Shown in pieces: positions 6,105-8,930 of a stretch of DNA of 8,930 bases; position 1 is the first letter of the stretch, and every line of letters starts with the position of its first letter. Made by a program: the position numbers and the translations under genes. Origin of the DNA: an uncultured Marvinbryantia sp. (lineage in GTDB: Bacteria; Bacillota; Clostridia; Lachnospirales; Lachnospiraceae); the NCBI GenBank assembly GCA_947624335.1, contig CANQJX010000062.1, positions 1-8,930 of the forward strand, given 5' to 3'. A model generated the notes under the pieces. The model made no database searches. It saw only the letters and a list, made by a program, of their open reading frames with translations, and was not told the origin of the DNA.

Positions 6105-7535
6105 ATGAAAAAAGGCGAAATTTATGTGGGCGACGTGCGCGAAATCCTTTTTGCCAACAAAGGCGTCGTTGATATCGGACAGGAAAAGCCGGTAGCGGTA
6201 AAGAACGTACTTGCCGGGCAGCAGGTGCGCGTTCAGATTGAAAAAGTGCGCAATGGCAGGGCACAGGGGAGAATCCTTGAGGTACTGAAAAAAGCGCCGC
6301 AGGAAATCGAACCGCAGTGCCCGCATTTTGGCGCGTGCGGCGGCTGTACTTATCAGCATCTTCCTTACGAGGAACAGCTTGCCATGAAAGCGGCACAGGT
6401 AAAAAAGCTGCTTGACGAGACAGGCGCAGATTATTTATTCGAGGGCATTCTCAAAAGTCCGATACAGGACGCATACCGCAATAAGATGGAGTTTTCCTTT
6501 GGAGACGCATACAAAGACGGCCCGCTGGCGCTTGGAATGCACAAGCGCGGCAGCTTTTATGATATTGTGACCGTGGATGGATGCCGGATTGTGGACGGGG
6601 ATTTCCGCAAAATTTTAGTCTGCGTGTTAGATTATTTTAGCAAAAAAGGAACCCGCTTTTATCAGAAACGGAATCACGAAGGATATCTGCGCCATCTGCT
6701 TGTGCGCAAGGCAAAAAAGACCGGCGAGATACTGATTGATCTGGTGACGGCGTCGCAGGAAAAGGAACTGTCCGCCGCGGGCGAAGCGGAGCTTTTGCAT
6801 GGGATGACAGAAGAATTGCGCGCGCTTGCCTTATCCGGCAGCATTGCGGGAATTTTACATACCGTCAACGACAGCGTGGCGGATATCATTCAAAATGACA
6901 GGACGGATATTTTGTATGGCAGGGACTATTTTTACGAGGAACTTTTGGGACTGCGTTTTCGCATTACGCCGTTTTCGTTCTTCCAGACAAACTCGCTGGG
7001 TGCGGAAAGACTGTATTCTTTAGTCCGTTCCTATGCAGGCGAGACGCAGGATAAGACGATCTTTGACTTATACTCAGGAACGGGTACCATCGCGCAGATA
7101 CTGGCGCCGGTGGCAAAAAAAGTACTCGGCATCGAGATCGTGGAAGAAGCGGTGGAAGCGGCAAAAGAAAACGCGGATATGAACGGACTCGCAAACTGTA
7201 CATTTCTTGCCGGCGACGTACTGAAAGTGATTGATACAGTTACGGAAAAACCGGATATGATTGTACTGGATCCGCCGCGCGACGGCATCCATCCCAAAGC
7301 GCTTGCAAAAATTCTGGATTTTGGCGTGGACAAGCTGGTCTACATTTCCTGCAAGCCTACCAGTCTGGCACGCGATTTGATCATCCTGCGGGAGCGCGGA
7401 TATCAGCCGGAGCGCGTATGCTGTGTGGATCTGTTTCCGGGGACTTATCATGTGGAGACGGTATGTTTGTTATCCAAACTCAATACAAAGCAACACATGT
7501 TGGAGCATATGCCTGCCAGAAAAAAAGGGTTATAA
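6105..7535 (+). CDS. rlmD: 23S rRNA (uracil-5-)-methyltransferase, RlmD/RlmCD (RumA) family, with atypical C-terminus
   Basis: This 476-residue enzyme uses S-adenosylmethionine to methylate C5 of uracil in 23S rRNA. The N-terminus (residues 4-60) is a TRAM RNA-binding domain. Cys72, Cys78 and Cys81 (CPHFGACGGC) with Cys160 (VDGC) supply the 4Fe-4S ligands. The methyltransferase domain follows: FFQTN (292-296), SAM motif DLYSGTGTI (321-329), DPPRDG (389-394), nucleophile Cys416 in ISCKPTSLARD, and general base Glu451 in YHVET. All catalytic residues are intact. In Gram-positives a single enzyme (RlmCD) can modify both U747 and U1939, so the exact site is open. After HVET the protein continues as VCLLSKLNTKQHMLEHMPARKKGL-type basic residues and stops. 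This tail may be supplied by inserted DNA. A terminator lies upstream and none is seen downstream. Confidence 0.93.
   Translation: MKKGEIYVGDVREILFANKGVVDIGQEKPVAVKNVLAGQQVRVQIEKVRNGRAQGRILEVLKKAPQEIEPQCPHFGACGGCTYQHLPYEEQLAMKAAQVKKLLDETGADYLFEGILKSPIQDAYRNKMEFSFGDAYKDGPLALGMHKRGSFYDIVTVDGCRIVDGDFRKILVCVLDYFSKKGTRFYQKRNHEGYLRHLLVRKAKKTGEILIDLVTASQEKELSAAGEAELLHGMTEELRALALSGSIAGILHTVNDSVADIIQNDRTDILYGRDYFYEELLGLRFRITPFSFFQTNSLGAERLYSLVRSYAGETQDKTIFDLYSGTGTIAQILAPVAKKVLGIEIVEEAVEAAKENADMNGLANCTFLAGDVLKVIDTVTEKPDMIVLDPPRDGIHPKALAKILDFGVDKLVYISCKPTSLARDLIILRERGYQPERVCCVDLFPGTYHVETVCLLSKLNTKQHMLEHMPARKKGL
7447..7465 (+). other. Candidate integration/attachment region in the 3' end of rlmD
   Basis: These bases encode the conserved Tyr-His-Val-Glu-Thr-Val end of the catalytic domain. 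From established knowledge, the 3' end of rumA/rlmD-type genes is an insertion site for serine-recombinase conjugative elements in Firmicutes. Just after it the protein tail is atypical and the DNA turns AT-rich, with signs of gene decay. No recombinase and no second att copy is in the window, so the junction is inferred and its exact base is not known. Confidence 0.35.
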
Positions 7536-7640
7536 GAGATTGAAACATATAAACTTGATTTGATGATGAAAGCATTGCTTTGTATAAGGACGTTTTACAA
7601 AAATATAAACAAGAATAATAAAAATATTGTTTTAGAAGAT

Positions 7641-7836
7641 GAAATTATGATGCGGCGTTGCGGCGGGGATATGAACGATCTTAATACAATAGATTTTGAT
7701 TTGGCAAGAACAGATAAACGAATATGTTGTCGAGTGGAATGCAAAACATCGGAGATTCAGTCTTGTTGTTTATAGGCATTTAATCCAAAAAGTTTGTGAA
7801 AAGTTGGAAGAAGAAAAAAGAAGACTGGACAAGTAA
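7641..7836 (+). pseudogene. Possible decayed small gene with one frameshift
   Basis: One frame reads DEIMMRRCGG, then MNDLNTIDFDLARTDKRI, up to about 7722, and thereafter becomes Cys-rich and implausible. The next frame, open from 7693, reads INEYVVEWNAKHRRFSLVVY then RHLIQKVCEKLEEEKRRLDK and stops at 7834-7836. Joined near 7711-7722 they give a coherent, helical, charged protein of about 60-65 residues. I cannot name a family. Alternatively the second frame alone could be a short unannotated gene, but it has no good start codon. The frames may also be coincidental. Confidence 0.3.
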
Positions 7837-7841
7837 GGCAA

Positions 7842-8240
7842 GGTTCAGCACGCTACACGAAAATAGTAATTTCTGATTTAGATGGATCAAAAACTGAATA
7901 TACTACATATGTGAAGTTTTCGGGGCGTATTTAGTGGTGTTAAAGATAAATTTACGGAAACAACTATTACAGAGGTAAGAAAGTGTAGGCGGGAGCAGCG
8001 GCAAATTTTTCAGAAAAAGAAGATGCACTTGAAGCGTCAAAGACGGTCCTTAACGATTTTGAAAAAATGGAAAGATAGCCTACAGGAGATTGTTGATACT
8101 GGTGACAGCCGAAATGCTTTATGCAAGTGCATAAAAACATGGATAGTAGCATATTGGAAGAAGCGTATTAGTAGTCGATTTGTCAGCAACAGAAATGTAC
8201 AAAAAATTTTTGCAGATTGATTTTTTCTATTTTCTATGGC
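7842..8240 (+). pseudogene. Possible decayed gene with several frameshifts, unknown family
   Basis: Coherent segments follow one another in alternating frames: GSARYTKIVISDLDGSKTEY and TTYVKFSG (7842-7925), FSGVKDKFTETTITEVRK (7930-7983), AGAAANFSEKEDALEASKTV and LNDFEKMER (7989-8075), then LLILVTAEMLYASA (8090-8131), HKNMDSSILEEA (about 8120-8163) and LVVDLSATEMYKKFLQID (8168-8221). Each segment ends near a stop and the next begins almost at the same point, with little sequence lost. That is the pattern of an old gene with small indels. The repeated FSG at the first frame change supports continuity. The stitched product would be about 125 residues. I do not recognise it. Chance frames or local sequencing errors are alternatives. 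Confidence 0.4.
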
Positions 8241-8293
8241 ACACTATTACACAAGAACACATCAACACAAATCAAGTTGAAGGAATAGGAACA

Positions 8294-8452
8294 ATGGCTG
8301 AAAGAAATATGGTAAATCTTACAATCACAATGACGCGAGAAGAACGCAAGGCGTTAAAACAGATCGCGCTGGACAAAGATATTACGGTTTCTGCCCTTCT
8401 CCGTGAATGGCTGCGCGAATACCAAGAGAAGGAGGAAAAGAGCAATGGCTAA
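8294..8452 (+). CDS. Ribbon-helix-helix (CopG/Arc-like) DNA-binding protein
   Basis: This 52-residue protein has the ribbon-helix-helix layout: a beta strand with alternating polar residues (MVNLTITMT, residues 6-14), helix A (REERKALKQIALDKD, 15-29), and helix B starting at TVSALLREWLREYQE (31-45). Proteins of this type act as dimers and often repress their own operon, including toxin-antitoxin, plasmid and mobile-element operons. The start at 8294 follows AAGGAA (8280-8285) with a spacing of 8 bases. The same frame is open further upstream, but that part belongs to the decayed region. The last 8 bases overlap the next gene, and the ribosome site of that gene lies within this one, so translation is probably coupled. 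Autoregulation of the pair is inferred from this arrangement, not shown. Confidence 0.8.
   Translation: MAERNMVNLTITMTREERKALKQIALDKDITVSALLREWLREYQEKEEKSNG
8429..8435 (+). promoter_or_regulatory. Strong ribosome binding site for the nuclease-like gene
   Basis: AAGGAGG, a full Shine-Dalgarno match, lies 9 bases before the ATG at 8445 and inside the 3' end of the RHH gene. It makes the start of the overlapping downstream gene clear. Confidence 0.8.
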
Positions 8453-8930
8453 TTTCAATACAGAGCGTGAAGGCCAGCTTGATTTTTATAGTGCGTTCCT
8501 TCCGATGATTGATCCGGCATTGCAGATGGAAGATGTTCTGGCTGATGATAATGACGGTGTGCTAAATGGGAACCTTCTGGAGTTCAAATTGCGGATTAGT
8601 GATCTGAACGCTACCCTATTTCAGTGCATTAAATACTTGTCTGCTTTGCGTATCAAGGGCAAGCCTGTCCCGGCAAATATCATTGTCATTGATTTGAACG
8701 GTGAAGAAGCCTATCTTTATAAGTCAAATGACTACCTTACTGACATTGAAAAGGTGTACAGTGGCGGGGCATCAAAGTCCAATACCGGCTTTATCGGGCA
8801 ACCCTATATTGAGAAGTTCGCCTATGGTGCCGATCCGCTTGCCGTAACCAAGCTGATTAACTCTCTGCGGGAAAAGGGTTTTATTCGGATTCACATAGAC
8901 GAAAACTGCATTGTAGGTTGGGCAACTGCC
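8445..8930 (+). CDS. Protein with N-terminal PD-(D/E)XK nuclease-like domain (3' truncated by window)
   Basis: The frame is open from the ATG at 8445 to the window end (162 residues seen, no stop). After REGQLDFYSAFLP come Asp37 in NDGVL, then LLEFKLR with Glu46-x-Lys48, then Gln60-x3-Tyr64 in QCIKYL, and a strand IIVIDLN (79-85). This spacing fits the PD-(D/E)XK core with the Gln-x3-Tyr motif known from RecB-like and type I restriction nucleases; an N-terminal helix with Glu8/Glu10 is also consistent. Residues 107-162 (SGGASKSNTGF, then KLINSLREKGFIRIHIDE) begin a second region I cannot assign. If the protein is long it could be a restriction or defence enzyme with a fused methyltransferase or helicase, but that part is not visible. 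It is coupled to the RHH gene upstream by an 8-base overlap. The nuclease call rests on motifs seen by eye. Confidence 0.6.
   Translation, partial: MANFNTEREGQLDFYSAFLPMIDPALQMEDVLADDNDGVLNGNLLEFKLRISDLNATLFQCIKYLSALRIKGKPVPANIIVIDLNGEEAYLYKSNDYLTDIEKVYSGGASKSNTGFIGQPYIEKFAYGADPLAVTKLINSLREKGFIRIHIDENCIVGWATA

Larger units (their letters stand above)
7536..8293. other. AT-rich gene-poor stretch, probable accessory DNA with decayed genes
   Basis: About 750 bases carry no convincing intact gene. Base composition is visibly more AT-rich than the upstream chromosome, stops are frequent in all frames, and no clear terminator follows rlmD. Protein-like stretches appear in alternating plus-strand frames (listed separately). 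I see no tRNA, CRISPR repeats or riboswitch. A near-palindromic A6T5 tract lies at 8201-8211. Confidence 0.6.

Noticed and set aside
7560..7775. 71-codon ORF read as an intact gene
   Set aside because: It has no good ribosome site, a Lys/Asn-rich start and a Cys-rich end. Only its middle part looks protein-like, and it continues better in the next frame, so it is listed as a possible decayed gene.
8023..8220. 65-codon plus-strand ORF (basic, Arg/Lys-rich)
   Set aside because: A neighbouring frame over the same bases (AGAAANFSEKEDALEA) reads much more like protein, and this one looks like its shifted shadow.
8210..8245. Possible promoter before the RHH gene (TTGCAG with a downstream TCTATG)
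   Set aside because: The -10 matches only about half of the consensus and the whole region is AT-rich, so such matches are expected by chance.

Overview
The window looks like the chromosome of a low-to-mid GC Firmicute, most likely a Clostridia/Lachnospiraceae member. The grounds are strong purine-rich Shine-Dalgarno sites, a YerC-type TrpR-like regulator, a DUF1836 protein, a class B sortase, a PcrA helicase with the Gram-positive C-terminal RNA-polymerase-binding module, and an iron-sulfur RlmD/RlmCD-type rRNA methyltransferase. This placement comes from gene content recognised by eye, not from a database search.

Layout. Positions 2-1841 (+) hold three closely spaced genes: the 3' end of a PaaK/CapK-like adenylate-forming ligase, a ketopantoate-reductase-family dehydrogenase, and a small YerC/TrpR-like regulator. 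The regulator overlaps, tail to tail, a minus-strand DUF1836 gene with a MerR-like DNA-binding region (1816-2406), which has a near-consensus promoter of its own (2430-2458). Divergent from it, pcrA (2477-4711) is followed after 21 bases by a class B sortase with a Thr/Glu-rich tail (4733-5587). A separate extended -10 promoter then drives a small membrane protein with a very acidic tail (5665-5955), closed by an intrinsic terminator (5981-6011). The last core gene is the 23S rRNA uracil-5 methyltransferase (6105-7535).

Right-hand accessory part (from about 7460). The 3' end of the rRNA methyltransferase gene is a known integration hotspot for serine-recombinase elements. Here its C-terminus runs past the conserved His-Val-Glu-Thr motif into an atypical basic tail. 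Beyond it the DNA becomes AT-rich and gene-poor for about 750 bases. Coherent protein-like stretches alternate between reading frames there, which suggests one or two decayed genes. Coding density returns at 8294 with a ribbon-helix-helix protein of 52 residues. Its stop overlaps the start of a protein that runs off the window and carries an apparent PD-(D/E)XK nuclease core (Asp37, Glu46-x-Lys48, Gln60-x3-Tyr64).

The left 7.5 kb is ordinary housekeeping and cell-surface content. The part most likely to hide something less described is the right end: a probable mobile-element junction, decayed cargo, and a translationally coupled RHH/nuclease pair that may begin a defence or restriction module. 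The rest of that module lies outside the window.
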